64,000 nucleotides of DNA. It comes from Nissolia schottii. Taxonomy: Eukaryota > Streptophyta > Magnoliopsida > Fabales > Fabaceae. Positions within the stretch are counted from its first letter, which is position 1. Every line of letters begins with the position of its first letter. The translations under genes were made by a program, and so were the position numbers. Where the stretch lies: assembly GCA_003254905.1 (NCBI GenBank), contig QANU01099368.1:233697-297696 (forward strand), in the 5' to 3' direction. Under the pieces are notes generated by a model. It was not told where the DNA came from, searched no databases, and saw only the letters and a program-made list of their open reading frames with translations. Of the stretch, positions 45,139-58,265 are shown one piece after another.

Positions 45139-47880
45139 TATTTTATTTATTTATTTTCGGTAAAATTTCCTCAAATGTAAATATAATTAATGGTCTTGTT
45201 CAGAAGTTGATTGACCCTAACAGCATATCATTTATTCATTGATATTTCTTCTTTTAAAAAGTTTGTTTTGTTCTTGTATGTAGTAATTGCATCAGTTGGT
45301 TGACCATGCCAATTAAAATATCATTTAACATGTTTAAAATATGAAACGAGAATATACAATATCGTTTTTGATGCCTATAAATGTAATTGTATAAAAAAAT
45401 TTTATATGCTTATGTAATTTCTTCTCAATATATAATTTTTTTTGGACCCGTTACTAAATATAACTCGTATAGTATGATTGATCACTCATCATCGAAATTA
45501 TTTATCGAAAAAATTTAACAATTTCCCTTAGGAAACACTCAATAAGGATACAACATTGGGAATTCTAAATTATAAAATTGAACCGTTAATTTAAAGTCGA
45601 CGCAGTGGTACTTGCTCATCGGTTTCATTATCATTACATATATTTTTTACTTTTAATTTTTTTTAGACTCGATACATATATCTTAGATGTATTGAATCAA
45701 TGATAAATCTAAAAATTAAAAAAAAACAATTATTATAAAATGGAAGTAGTAACCTAATACTAGTAATTATATATTGGAATTACTATTTGAAGATAATGAT
45801 TCCTTCCCCATAATCAAGTCAAGAATTTGTGATCGTAGGATGGCAAGTCGCCTCGAGAGGCGTAGGTCATGCATGATCCATCAATTCCCACTTTGACCTC
45901 GAGATTAATTTGATCGTACCAAAACCCACCAAGTTTGTCTTTATGCATGATTAATATATAATGTTACTCTATAATCAAAGATGTTATTATATGTCTGTGC
46001 TATCAGCAATAAAAGAAAATTTGACGTTTGAATTCGGGTATTTAGTTGTAACAAAATTTGACATTTGAATTCGGGTATTTGCTTATGAAATGATAATGAA
46101 GTTTAATGAATTTAGTTATAAAAATTATAAAAATAAATAAATTAAGTAATATGAAACATATATCTTATGGACTATTCGAGAAACCACTTTGAATTCGACT
46201 TTAAAATGCAACGGGTTTAAAACCTAAGGGATCTGGGAGTGTCCAAAAGACACTTATTATAAGACACCAATAATGAAAAAGAATTTATATCAATGTCACT
46301 CATCAAGATCTTGGGTAAGACAAGCAAAGGTTAAGAGCAAGGTTCCAACAACAATATAGAACACGGATCACAGTATTGAAAGATTTTTATTAAAAAGTGA
46401 ACTTTCTAAGCTTTGATGCATTGATCGTATTCAAAAACAGAAAAGAAAAAAAAAACTCCATATTTTGCTCTTTAACTAATATCCTTGAAATATCGGTTAG
46501 CAAAACTCAAAATTAATGAAAATGATAAATTAATGAGAAATGATAATTTTTTAATGATGGTTGGTGTGCCTAAAATCTGTTTTTAAACCTTAATCACATC
46601 AATTGAATTTTTCTAATGTTTTGTAAGTTACAATTCATGTCATTTTATGACTTTGAATCAGGGGAATTTGTCTGTTGATTATTAGGAGAATATATTACCA
46701 AAAATTAAAATGACTTGTTTCTGCATCTTTTATTATTTTTCCTTTTCCCCTTTTCATTTCTTTTTTGGTTTTAATGAAATAGTTACACCTATGTGTGAAA
46801 AAATAATTGTATGCTTCTTGAGCGTTATGCCATCACCTAAGATTGTGTTCACTCCAATTATTGTATGTCATTTCAACGTAATTAATTTTAAAAAATTAAA
46901 AAAAAATTATGGCAACATGAAATTTGGAAATGGTATACATATATTGCCGTCCAAAGTGGAGGTGAAACAACTTAATTAAAGAGGTGAATCCTTCCCTTGG
47001 CATTTCAATAGCATAGCAAATAATGATGTTTTCCATTGGTTGAAAGTTATATATTATATATAAACACACTCTCCACTTTTCCACTATTGAGTTTTTATTT
47101 TATTTTTAAGCATAAATAAATGACCAATGTTTGTATCTTTTCTTACATAGTTCATACCCCTTTGGGAAAGTGGGAACGTTCATTGTTGCCACTTGCCATT
47201 TAGTACAAAAATAAATGGTTAGTTTATAGGTTGACCTGCATGGTTGTGCAATATGATCAATATGGGTCCGTATGTTGGCCACTCAATCTCCTTTCATGTC
47301 AACAATCCTTAAATTAATTAACACTGCATCGCACAAAGCAAGCAAAACTGTATCTTAAATATACCCTATTTCATCAACTCCTAAATTTTAATCATTACAT
47401 GCGTAAGCTAAACGTTTCCACAGGGGGCAATTGTAGCTGGGCTAGGCTTCAAGTGAAGATATAGGGGATGTAATGATGTACAGAAAAAAAAGGGGGGGGG
47501 GGGGGATGTAACGATGTTTTTTAACTAACCAAATACTTGTACACAAATATTTATAACTCAATTAATGAAAAAAAAAATTAAGAAATTGAATCTAAATCGC
47601 AACTATGCATAAGCTGAAGGCCAACCTGATCGAGCCAACCCCTATTTGGCTACAATTCTTTTTAAGCTACTTTTAAGAATGAGTAATATTTTGTGTACAA
47701 AGGTATTTTTTAAGTGTCTATTACCATTAAATATTGATTTTTTCTTTCTTCCACCCACTCACCTTACACTCTTCTCCTTCTCCTCTCTCTCTCTTTTTTT
47801 TTTTTTGTTTTTTCACTCCAACTACACACTCTACTTTCATTTTTGTTTAATTATTTCACTTGTAACTATTTTTTTATTTT
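45139..47880. other. AT-rich intergenic DNA, no gene seen
   Basis: Contains a small direct repeat (TTTGAATTCGGGTATTT at about 46027 and 46063) and a 14-G homopolymer (47492-47505) beside a repeated GATGTAA(T/C)GATGT. Short open frames are T-rich noise. Confidence 0.45.
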
Positions 47881-47884
47881 GATT

Positions 47885-47920
47885 TTTTTTCCGTTTTCCG
47901 TTTTCCGTTTTCCGTTTTCT
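47885..47920. repeat. (TTTTCCG)n minisatellite
   Basis: Four to five tandem TTTTCCG units inside a T-rich tract. Confidence 0.85.
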
Positions 47921-48049
47921 CTTTTCTTATTCTTTTTTTTTTCTTGTTTCTTTATTCGCTTGTCGTTTTTTAGAGTTCGTCTTTGCTTATTTCTTATTAA
48001 GCTGTTATGTAGAACATAAATGAAGACATTCTTTTCTAATTTATGTTGT

Positions 48050-48425
48050 TCTATACATTTTGTAATGTTTTTACATGATGTAATGTTTGTTTATTTGTGT
48101 TGTAATATTTGTTTGAGTGTTGTAATGTTTATTTATTTATTCGTTTCTATGTGGTATAGTGTTTGTTTATGAGTTGTAATATTTGTTTCTTTGTTTGTAA
48201 TATTACGGCGTGGTAAAATGTTTATTTATGTGTGATATAATGTTTATGTATGAGTGAAGTAATGATTATTTACATCTTTATTTTTGGTTGGTGTAATGTT
48301 TATTCATGTGTAGTGTAATGTTTGTTTATGTATGTTGTAATGTTTGTTTATGAGTTTTGTAACATTTATTCTAGATTGTTGTAATGTTTGTTTATTTGTG
48401 ATGTAAAGTTTGTTTATGAGAGAGT
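48050..48425. repeat. Degenerate TGTAATGTTTGTTTAT minisatellite
   Basis: More than ten imperfect repeats of a TGTAATGTTTGTTTATG-like unit spaced about 20-40 bases apart, directly before an LTR start at 48447. Confidence 0.7.
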
Positions 48426-48446
48426 TAGGGAGTAGGTGAGAGAGTG

Positions 48447-50142
48447 TGTAACATCCCATTTTTTCTTTAGTAAAGGTTCACAGGATAAATACCAATATAA
48501 GCCCTCTGTATATGTTAAACATTTGGAAACATGACCTCTTAGGTTAAAAATGTCTGTGGAAGAAATTCTGCTTGGTTTCATAAAATTCTATAGGCATTAG
48601 ATTGAATCCTTTCAGTCATCAGAGTACAATGGTATCTCTGTGGTGTCTGTAAAACATACCCTTACGGAGACGAATTGACAAATACCCTAGTTTGACCCAA
48701 ATTCCTCACTAGAAAAATTAGTAGATCACAAGGATGTGATCAAAATATTTTTAGGGCACCCATACGCGAAGTACCTGAATCAATAACGACCACACCTGAT
48801 CAAAATTGATCAGTATGTGTCCCTAAATTCTTGGCCACAAAATTTGGCCAAGACACAACTAATTTGCACGGCTAAGAATGACCAATGTGTGGTCAAGAAT
48901 TCAAATATAATCAGTCATTACATGAGTCATATAATGATTAGGCTCATGATGTCATGGCTTAGGTAAGCATAAGGGCAAAATGGGAATTAAGCCCAAGGGC
49001 ATTCTTGGAAGAAAATTTCGGCCTCCTAAGCCTATAAATACCCCAAGGATGTCTTCAAGGAAGACATAAAGAGAAAAAAGCCTTGCTAAAACTCTGTCCA
49101 TTTGCACGCGCTGCCGTTGCTCTGCTGAAACAGAAACACAGAAACCTACAACACTGGCCTAACCACAATTTTCCAAGAACCATATCCCTTTAGATTCTAC
49201 TTTGTTTCCTTAAGAAAGACCTAAATAAACCTACCTTAGAACATGTCCAGAAGCAAAGCACACGCAAGAGCTCGAGGCACTACCACCAATCAGGATTTCT
49301 ACACAAGTTTCTGAATAGTCTTAGAAAGTGGGTAACCTAACCTATCCATTGTCTATGTGGTTTTATGTTAGATAATATATGCTGTCAGGATGCCTTTTAT
49401 GTGACTTTGATTTTGTATATGTCATTGGTATTTGTCTAGAAACTGCTGGTGTTATCTGTAACTCTGTCGGAATTTAAGAAAACCTAAGTCAGAATTAGGA
49501 ATATATCACGTTTTTAGGCAGAACTGTATGCTGAGAATTTTATCTTGAAAAACTAATGTTATTTTTAGAATCTACACGAAAAATTGAGCGGGGATGTCAA
49601 GTTTTGTGATTCTTGGAGTTCCCGACGAATTTCTCAGCAAAACAGACAAAAACAACGTTTTTGGGCAAACAAGGGCAAAACGGGAATTTTGAGTTTTGAG
49701 ACTGAAAAACTGGGTTGATTTTCAGAAAATATGGGTTTAGAACTATCCAAAACCTTAAGGCCAAGTCTTGAGTCCATCGAGTTTTTGAGAACTAAAATTT
49801 CAAAGAAAATAGGGTTTTACGAGTGAAAAACAGCATTTTGGGGAAAAAGGGTAAACCAGCCATTTCGTGATTTTGGGGTCAAAACTAGAATTTCTAAGTA
49901 TGAAAAATGATCTTAGAGCTATCAAAAACCTTGGGGTAAGGTCTTGGACCTCTTCGGTTTCTGATCACTAATTTCTGACAGAAAGTGGACGTTTTCAAAA
50001 GAGCTCTGATACATCGTAGTCTCAAGCTATACTCATGATTATGTTTTATGTTGGGTTATCTTAGGTTTTATGACATGATGACTTCCTTGATGAACTGCAA
50101 TTGCTTATGTTTGAATATGGAAACAATATGGTGGTTGGTTTA
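48447..50142 (+). mobile_element. Gypsy-type LTR, 3' end missing
   Basis: Starts TGTAACATCCCATTTTTTC, the TGTAACATCCC form common in dicot chromovirus LTRs. It has a U3-like region and a TATA box (CCTATAAATACCCC, about 49031-49044), then transcribed-looking sequence. It runs, without a recognisable TTACA-type end, into a second LTR in the opposite orientation at 50143. Long for an LTR, so some of it may be internal sequence. Confidence 0.5.
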
Positions 50143-51280
50143 TGATTTCAGAATTAAAAATAAACAAATTAAAATAAAGCAATAAAATGACACTGAGTGA
50201 AAATCAAATAGGAAAGCTTGTTGGGAATTAACTCGTAATACATTTTTCATATATCCATTAACCCAATGCATATGAATTATCTATTCCTTTGATTCCTCGC
50301 CACCAGTTCTTATCTTATTCATCTTTTTCAAGCATGAAAAGATCATGTGGTTCCCTTTGTCATTTTGTCAATCTCTTGCACAAACTAATAAAGCAAACCG
50401 ATATAATTTCGGGTGTTAAAATGACTAATGCCTAACCCTATGTCTAGCAATTAGGAATTAGATGATTTGATCTAGTTCCAACTTAACGAATGCAGTTTTC
50501 ACTCACAAACAATCAAGTTTCGAATCATGCTTTAGGTAGCTAAGCTAAAACAAGCATTAAGTACAAGATCAATCATGCAAATCATGGAATATTATAGATT
50601 CATATATAAAAGAGTTAAAGGGATACAATCAAACCATAGTACTTGCTAAATCCCAACAATAAGAGGATTAACTATCCATCTTACAAGAGAAAATCAATTA
50701 AAGGCGCAAGGTGATGTACGCTCACCATGACACGTTCTCACGCCACCATGGTGAGTGTCACCCGTGCTCCTTGGACCTCTCTTGGCTTTCTTCTCTGCCT
50801 TCCTCTCAGTCTCAGCTCTGTCTCTGTATTCCCTAAGTTCTGAATGAAGTATAATCTGTTAGAGCTCTCGAATCTATGAGTTAAGGCTCTATTTATAGAG
50901 TTTTCAGGCTCAGTCCGCTGAGTGAATGCAAGGGACTGCTGAGCGGACGGCTTGGCGGTTAAGGGTTGCTTCACTCCTAAGTTACTTCACTCTTAAGCAA
51001 TTCCATTTGGAATAGAGGTTGTTGAGCGGCTCTATGAGGGTGTTGAGCGGCCAAAACTTCAATTGGACCTTCGGTTCTTCTTGCTTCTAAGCCCTTTGCT
51101 TCATGCCTCATATCTCTGTGGGAATTTAACAAGAATTACATTATTTCACTCATATGCATCCATTCTCTTGACTATACTAAATTTATACAGAAATGGGAAA
51201 ATTAGTTAGTGAATTCATATAAAACAATGCATATAAGTGTCATTTTAACCTATGAAAATACTAAAATATGACACTTATCA
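50143..51280 (-). mobile_element. Second gypsy-type LTR, minus orientation
   Basis: On the minus strand it starts TGATAAGTGTCATATTTTAG (51280) and ends about AATTCTGAAATCA (50143), with TG...CA termini and a TATA box (CTCTATAAATAGAGCC, about 50886-50901). Length 1.14 kb. The start resembles Tat/Ogre-like LTRs. The flanking five bases (GTTTA and CAACC) do not match, so this is not a simple solo LTR insertion. Confidence 0.55.
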
Positions 51281-52110
51281 CAACCTTGTACTCGCTTCCA
51301 AATTCTGTCCTTCAGGGACTGAAACGATTGATTTTTTTCTCTCCCACCATTGTAAGAGGGCCTAGGTACTTCTCCCTAAGCTCCACCTATGGAATGTTGC
51401 TCATCTCCAACAGCATAATGTTCCTAACCTCCTCCACCACATTAGCACTAAACATAATAGAGGATTTTTGAAAATTGATCTATTGCCCCAACCACATACT
51501 AAATCTATTCAGAATTTCAAGGAGTGTTGCCATGTCTACCTCCCTTGCTTTTAAAATAGAAGATACTATCATCTGCAAAGAAAAAACATGCAAGACCATC
51601 AAAGCACTTCTACATATGTGCATCCTTGTAAAATCACCTCTACCCTCAACAACTCTCAAAGAAACAAGCAATGCCTCCATCCAGCTGATAACGAATAGAT
51701 ATGGGGATAAAGGGTCACCTTGTCATAATCCTCTATTTGGTTTAAAAGCTTCCCCCCGCGCGAATAGATATTGCACGTACGCTTGCCGTTCAAGAGGACT
51801 TGTTATGAAACTGTGGATAGGCACGTATAAATTCGGGCAATCTATTTGGGAACCTCATTTATCTCATAACGTCCTCTACATATCCATTCCACCTTATCGT
51901 AAACTTTAATCATGTCTAGCTTCATTGTTGCATAACCTTCCTTACCAAATTCTCGATTCCTGAGAGCATGTGCCAACTCGTATGTTATAAGGATGATATT
52001 ATCTTTTATCAATCTATTCAGCACGAAAGCATTATGAGAATCTCAAATAATAGAAAGTAAGATAACTTCAAGCCAATTAACAAGAGTCTTACTAATCACT
52101 TTGTAAAAAA
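51281..52110 (-). mobile_element. LINE reverse-transcriptase fragment
   Basis: The minus strand reads, in order, a KVISKTLVNWLEVILLSII stretch, then LNRLIKDNIILITYE, EGYATMKLDMIKVYDKVEW, and downstream SPYLF-MEALL, then NFQKSSIMFSANVVEEV and EKYLG. This order of RT blocks is that of plant L1-type LINEs. Both ends are missing, the 3' side being cut at 51280 by the LTR. Stops and frameshifts are common. Confidence 0.75.
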
Positions 52111-53276
52111 CTCATAAATATTTAATTTAAAAAAATATAGTACTAGTATGTTACGTTACTAATATATAAAATTACTTTATACAGTCTAGTATAAATTAAA
52201 CTTTGGTTTTTTTAGACGGTTAAAACGTATCAGGACCCCAATGGAGAGGTGGTACAAAAGGTCAGGGGCGCACAAGCTACACAGAGCACCTGTATCTTGG
52301 TTAAATTAGTTGGTATTAAACTTTGTTTGTATTTGCACATATTTCATGTTGTCACCTGAGTGATTGATATTCTTGATAACATATATATGGTAGTACTAGG
52401 CAAATGGAGTGGAGAAAGAAATTAGTAGTATACATGACCCGGAATCTTGATCCACTTTCTTCGTCTCTGAACACATAATGAGGTGGTCTTACTTTGTAGG
52501 TATATAAGCGTGTGACTTGATGTTGGTTTATTATTACTCGATCTTGTTTCATTTGTTTGTCATAAGAGAGAAAGCCAATGGCCTCCGTAATTGGCTTGGG
52601 TCCCTTCATGCCCTGCTTGATTCCCACAAGCGTCAATCAAAGAATGTCCAAATTCTGCTCCAAGCGTGTGTGTGGCAGACAAAATTAGGGTTTTCCCATG
52701 ACCACCAACAGTTAATTTGTATTGAGTTTTGATATTTGAATTTATTAATTATGAGTGAGACATCGTATCAATTTATTACTAGTCATCTAACTATTAAATG
52801 AGATTTTAATGAAGTATAGACTCTATTAAAAATTTTATTTAATAATAGATAAATTCTAAGTCAATACAATATTTCACAATCAATTAATACAACTATTTTT
52901 CATTTGTATTTGACCATAATATTTACTACAGAAACTAATTCAGTGGGTCAGTCTCCAAAACCAACAGCCAAATATGTGGGCGGTGCTGATGCGCAGTTGC
53001 GCACTAACGCAGGGATGCACGTTGCGCTATCTCAATTTGCTTGGTGGATTTTTTTCCTCTTCATATTCTTAAATTTTAAATTTTTTAATTTTAAAAATAA
53101 TTTTTTTAATATGTAAATTCTTGTTTAGATTGGACGATAATTTATGTTTAAAAGTAATGATATTTAGAATCAAATTAAAAGAAAATATATAAATAAATTT
53201 AAATATAATGTTTTGATATAAAAAAAAGTTAATTTTAATTAGTTAAAAAAAGATGTACTATACCTCCATTTTTTTA
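52111..53276. other. Intergenic DNA, no gene seen
   Basis: AT-rich, with a small GC-richer patch at 52210-52300. No coding frame or complete element is supported. Confidence 0.45.
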
Positions 53277-55033
53277 GAGACATTTTTACTGTTTTGCCCC
53301 TGACACAAGAACAAATTACCAAAATATCCCTGTTTTGAAACATATTGCAAGATTACCACGATTTCTGCTTACGTGGCTTCGCCAAACGCGTTGGCGAATC
53401 CAGTTAGAATTCGCCAACCGCGTTGGCGAATTGTGTTTAAAATAGTTTTTAATTTTTTTTTTAATTGTTTAATTAAAATATAAGCAAATATTCATACATG
53501 TATTATGTTAGCACATGGTGGACGGAGAATTAAATACATGCGAAAATCATGAGTTCTCAGGTAAGCTACAAAAATTCAAAAAATAATCTTGCAAAAAGGT
53601 CAAGACGCGAGGGGAATCCATTGATTTGGATTTTGAAAGGCCTAAACGGCTTGGCCTCATGCGCGTGATCCCAACTCCTTTCTCAACTCTTTTTACCAAT
53701 ACAACAACTACTAAAGGTATATAAACACTTAAAAGATTTGTGAGCTAACCAATGTGGGACTAGAGCTTTTAAAATACATGTCTTTAAAAGATGGATTGAC
53801 TTATGTAGTTTTAGACGGGGGAGGGGACTGCATCACAGCTTGTACCATAATAAGTTGACACTTTGCATATGCTTCCACTGCAACACAACAAGCTTGAATT
53901 GTTAAATACTTTTTATTTTCATTTTCATACTAAACAGTCAATTTGATCCCTATAAAAAACAGTGAAAAATAGTGCCCAACAATTAGGTTCTTCAACAGGA
54001 AAAAAGAAAACATTTCGTAGTCCATGATTATTAAAAATATAAGACATGTTAGTTTTCTCTGAGTATATATTTCGATATGTTTATTTGTCCTATTTATATT
54101 TTTATCATGTATTAATTTGGGCTACTTTACAATTCATTAGAAATCAATTTATCATACAAATCCTTTAAAGATGTGAATCAATGACTAATTTATCCTATAT
54201 TTTAAATAGTCATAGACTGTGATAAATAGATTTGTTTTTTGAGAGATCAATTCGATAGGTATTGAGGATTTTGTCATACTTTTAGGTGGATGCCATGATC
54301 TACTGTTTTCATTTAGTCGGAGAGAAGCAAAACATAATTTGAATTTTGTTTATCAGTGAAATGTTATATCAAGCTGAGAACTAATTACATTGTGGGGTAT
54401 GGTATGGAGAGTACCCCAATAGCATCAGAGAAAACTAAATCGAAAATACAGTACACGGTTGCCTAAAATACTGTAAACTAAATCGAAAAGCTGATGCATA
54501 CAAGTAAACTAAAATACAGTAAACTAAATCCACCTTACATGTATTTCAAAAGTTCTAATTTCACATTAGTTATCTCACAAACCTTTTAAGTGTTTATATA
54601 CCTTTAGTAGTTGTTGTATTGGTAAAAAGGGTTGAGAAAGGAGTTGGGCTCATGCGCATGAGGCCAAGCCATTTGGGCCCTTCGAAGTTCAAATCAATGG
54701 ATTCCCCCCCGCGTCCTGGCCTTTTTGCAAGATTATTTTTTGAATTTTTGTAGCTTACCTGAGAACCCATGATTTTCATATGTATTTAATTCTCTGTCCA
54801 CCATGTGCTAACATAACACATGTATAAATATTTGCTTATATTTTAATTAAACAAATTAAAAAAATTAAAAACTATTTTCGTTGGCGAATTTTAACTGGAT
54901 TCGCCAACGCGTTTGGCGAATCTCAACCCGGCGCGCCAAGTCAACAGAAACCATGGTAGTCTAGCAATATGTTTCAAAACAGGAATATTTTGGTAATTTG
55001 TTCCTATGTCATGGGCAAAACAGTAAAAACGTC
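53277..55033. mobile_element. Long-arm inverted-repeat (foldback-like) element
   Basis: The left arm 53277-53781 is the inverted match of the right arm 54536-55033, about 500 bases each, around a 750-base centre with no gene. Arm landmarks in order: ACATTTTTACTGTTTTGCCC, CAAATTACCAAAATATCCC, two TTCGCCAA-CGCG-TTGGCGAA palindromes, AATATAAGCAAATATT, AAGGTATATAAACACTTAAAAG. TTTTTTA abuts both ends (53270-53276 and 55034-55040) and may be part of the target duplication. Such arms are seen in Mutator-like and foldback elements. There is no transposase, so it is non-autonomous. Confidence 0.8.
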
Positions 55034-55345
55034 TTTTTTAGAAGCACGATAGTCTTTGCTTGTTTTAAAATTTTTATTAAAATATTTAAAACTTACCCTT
55101 TATTTGATTAGTTAGCCCTTAACAATATAGAGAATTTGACTGAATGCTTATAAAATTATACTAATTATTGATCCTTCGGAATTCTTTATTTTTGAGGCCT
55201 TAATTCTTTGCATTATCTTTCTTATTCAACAACAAAATAAAATTATACTAATAGTATTCGAGCCGTTCATAGAATTGCATACTATTTTAGATGGCAGAAT
55301 AACTCACGTCCACTAACTTATATGTAACTTACCACTGACTTGTAT

Positions 55346-55890
55346 GTGGTTTAAATACAAATTTTGAAAATTTGGTTTAGGTCCCTAAAATAATATTTTT
55401 TAGATTTTGGTTTAAATATGCTAAAAATATTTTATTTTAGTTTCTCCGGTCAATAGAGTTCTGCAAATAACATGCTATCTCGTCAATAATGTCATATAAT
55501 TAAATAAAATAAGCTAACTCAACTTATAATCAAGCTCAATTTAACTTATAATTGCCTATTTGACCCAGATTTATCCTCAAATCATGACTCACACATGACT
55601 CTAATACGGCTCAAATAACAAGTTATGAGTCGGGTTTGGGTCCGATTATAGTTCAGATAAATTTATTTTACTCACATGACACGATTAATAAACACTTTGT
55701 TAGTCATATCAATCATTTTAACAGAATCTCAATAATGACAAAGATTAAAATCAAATAATTTATAATATATTAGAGAATAAAACAATAAATTTCTAATATA
55801 TTTAGACCAAAAACACACCAAAAAAATATTTTTTTGAGATCTAAACCAAATTTTAAAAATTTGTCTAGGCTCAAATCATATTTAAACCCT
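55346..55890. mobile_element. MITE-like inverted-repeat element
   Basis: The left arm (GGTTTAAATACAAATTTTG, AATTTGGTTTAGGTCCC) is mirrored by the right arm (GATCTAAACCAAATTTTAAA, CATATTTAAACCC), each about 70 bases with mismatches. No coding. Confidence 0.55.
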
Positions 55891-55910
55891 TGTATATTCA
55901 TCTAAAATAT

Positions 55911-56199
55911 TACTTCCTCTATTCCTTAATATTAGTCATTTTTAAAAAAATTAAATTATTCCATATTACTAGTCTTTTTAACATTTTAATGTATAATTAA
56001 TTATTATGTGTCAAATTTATCTTTAGTGGAGAGAGATCTAATAATAGAAAAAAACTTAGTGAAAAGATGAGTAATTAATAGAGAGAAAAAAATTTACAAC
56101 CGATAATTAAGTAAATTAATCTTATTTATTGATAAAATTAGAGTCATTTTATAACTTTCTTAAATTTAAAATGGCTAATATTGAGGAATGAAATGAGTA
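55911..56199. mobile_element. Stowaway-like MITE
   Basis: TACTTCCTCTATTCCTTAAT at the left and AATGAAATGAGTA at the right form inverted ends, with AATATTAGTCATTTT / AAAATGGCTAATATT inside. TA at both borders fits the Tc1/mariner-type target. Confidence 0.6.
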
Positions 56200-57149
56200 T
56201 AACACTTGTTTAAAAGACTCTACAATTACTCAATAATTTCTCTTACTTCACTGATCAGATTAACTCGATTTGTGACGTGGAATAATATATTTCGTCTTGA
56301 TGGACTTTGAAAATTTCCTTTCAGATATGCTGCAATTCTAATTACCTACCTAACCGAGGATATTCCACAGCCTCGCATTCTCCATGTGTTTTTGGCTGCT
56401 TTTGCAGTATTTTTCTGGTTGACATCTTATGCACTCGATAATGACCGCTTTTAACTTTTTCAATAAGTTAAAGCGTCATGAATGCGGAATTCATGTGACA
56501 TGTACAATCGATATCCATTAATTTATTAAATTACTACCAGTTTTTCATCTGATTCTTGATTAACTATACAAGGTCCAAGGATGAAATAATTTTTACTAAT
56601 AACTTCTCACTTTTAGTGATACAAATTAATGTTTTCTATGTGTAAACATATATATGTTATGATAGTAATAAATAAAAATAAACTTTAATTTTCCAATGGT
56701 TCATGTAATTTAACACATCAAATATTAAGAGAAAAGCTAATCAATGTCTCAAGGGCATTGATTAAGGTTCTAAAAGTGAAAATAAGTTATTAAAAAAATG
56801 TGAATTTTAAATTTTTTAAACATTGAAATTTGTAAAAACTCAAAAAATTTACTATTTTTGACTTCTTAACTATTGTTCTTAGGACACTGGTTAACAAAAT
56901 CTTTGTTTAATATCAAATTTAATTAATTGTTTCACTAATTAAAATTTAGATTTTACTAATAAGTGTCTTCAGGACATTTGTTAAGAAAGTTAAAATAGTA
57001 ATTTTATATTAAAAAAAAGTAAAGTTTAGATATCTCCAATAACATTGAATGTTTTAAAAGTTTAAAACTTACTCATTTAATTCCTTTAACCAATATTTTT
57101 ATATGATTAAATAGCCCTTCTAATTACTCTCATAGTCTCATTAATTTTA
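56200..57149. other. AT-rich intergenic DNA, no gene seen
   Basis: No coding frame or clear repeat termini. Confidence 0.45.
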
Positions 57150-57791
57150 GTAATGGAGCGTCACCAACTAGACGGAGCATGGTCCAACATCCATTCTCAG
57201 TTGTGTCCTACCACCATAAAATTATTACTATTATAAAATTAGTGAGGATAAATAGATGGATGCAAGTGATACATGGTGGCAAAACCCATAAGAAATAATT
57301 TTTTAAAATAAAATTATATAAGTATCTAAAAATTAAAATAGAAAAATAGAAAACAACATTGACCAAATAAAATTGTTACATATGGTATCTATCGAGAGAA
57401 AAATTGTTATGTGTGGCTAGAGATTTGTTACATGCAAGTTGGAGAATCGTTATACGTGTAATTAGAAAGTAGTTATATTTAGACAAACCTTTATTTACAT
57501 AGTTTAAGATTTTAGATTTAAAAACTATGAAAGGATGAATTCTTTGTTCAAAAATAACGAATCTCTAACTACATCACATGTAACAATTTCATTTGGTCGA
57601 TGTTGTTTTTTTTATTTAAAAAAAATCAAATTCTTATACAATTTTATTTTAGAAAAATTTTTACGTTGCAATTTTATGTTATGGATTTTGCCCCTATATG
57701 TCATGACTTGCATCCATCTTTTATGGTGGCATGATACAATTGAGGATGGATACTAGACACTCAATCTAGTGGGTGACATTCCGCTACCAAC
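57150..57791. mobile_element. Long-arm inverted-repeat element
   Basis: The left half (GTCACCAACTAGA, GATGGATGCAAGTGAT, GGCAAAACCCATAA, AACATTGACCAAATAAAATTGT) is mirrored in order by the right half (ACAATTTCATTTGGTCGATGT, TTATGGATTTTGCCCC, TCATGACTTGCATCCATC, TCTAGTGGGTGACAT). Arms reach 200 bases or more, so the unit folds into a long hairpin. No transposase; a Mutator-like MITE is the likeliest class. Confidence 0.65.
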
Positions 57792-58009
57792 AGGGGAGTA
57801 CTTGGAATGGTAATTGAGTCATGTAAAAGTTTTAAGAGAAATGTTTTTTTTGTATATCTTAAAATTTGTCAATTATTGTACAATTTATTTTTTTAATACG
57901 TTTTTATTTGTTTTTCTCTTCTTGTCCAATCTCCCATCAATTTTTTTCGTTTTTGTTTTATTCTTTATGAATTCAAAAGTTTTTATTTTCATTTCCAACA
58001 TATTCGTTG

Positions 58010-58265
58010 TTTTTAGTTTTTCAAAAGTTTGTTCATATGTGCAGGAAAGTTTGTACATGTTTATTCAAAAGTTTGTTTATGTGTATAGAAAAGTTTGTGC
58101 ATTCTTATTCAAATGTTTGTGTGTGTGAGCACAAAAGTTTTCTTCTTCATCTTCGTGTTCGTTTATGTTTCCGTCACACTTTTTTTGTTTCTGGTTGTTG
58201 AAAAGTTTGTGTACGTCAGTTCAAAAGTTTGTGCATATGCTTTAAAATGTTTGTGCATGGTAGAG
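58010..58265. repeat. Degenerate AAAAGTTTGT minisatellite
   Basis: About nine imperfect units of an AAAAGTTTGTNCATGTG(T)-like sequence, spaced about 25-35 bases. Open frames through it are only translations of the repeat. Confidence 0.7.

Noticed and set aside
48050..48425. Centromeric satellite
   Set aside because: Units are too short and irregular, and the array is under 400 bases.
53400..53450. CRISPR-like repeat (TTCGCCAA palindromes)
   Set aside because: Only two palindromes per arm, no regular spacers, and a eukaryotic context; they are part of a TIR element.
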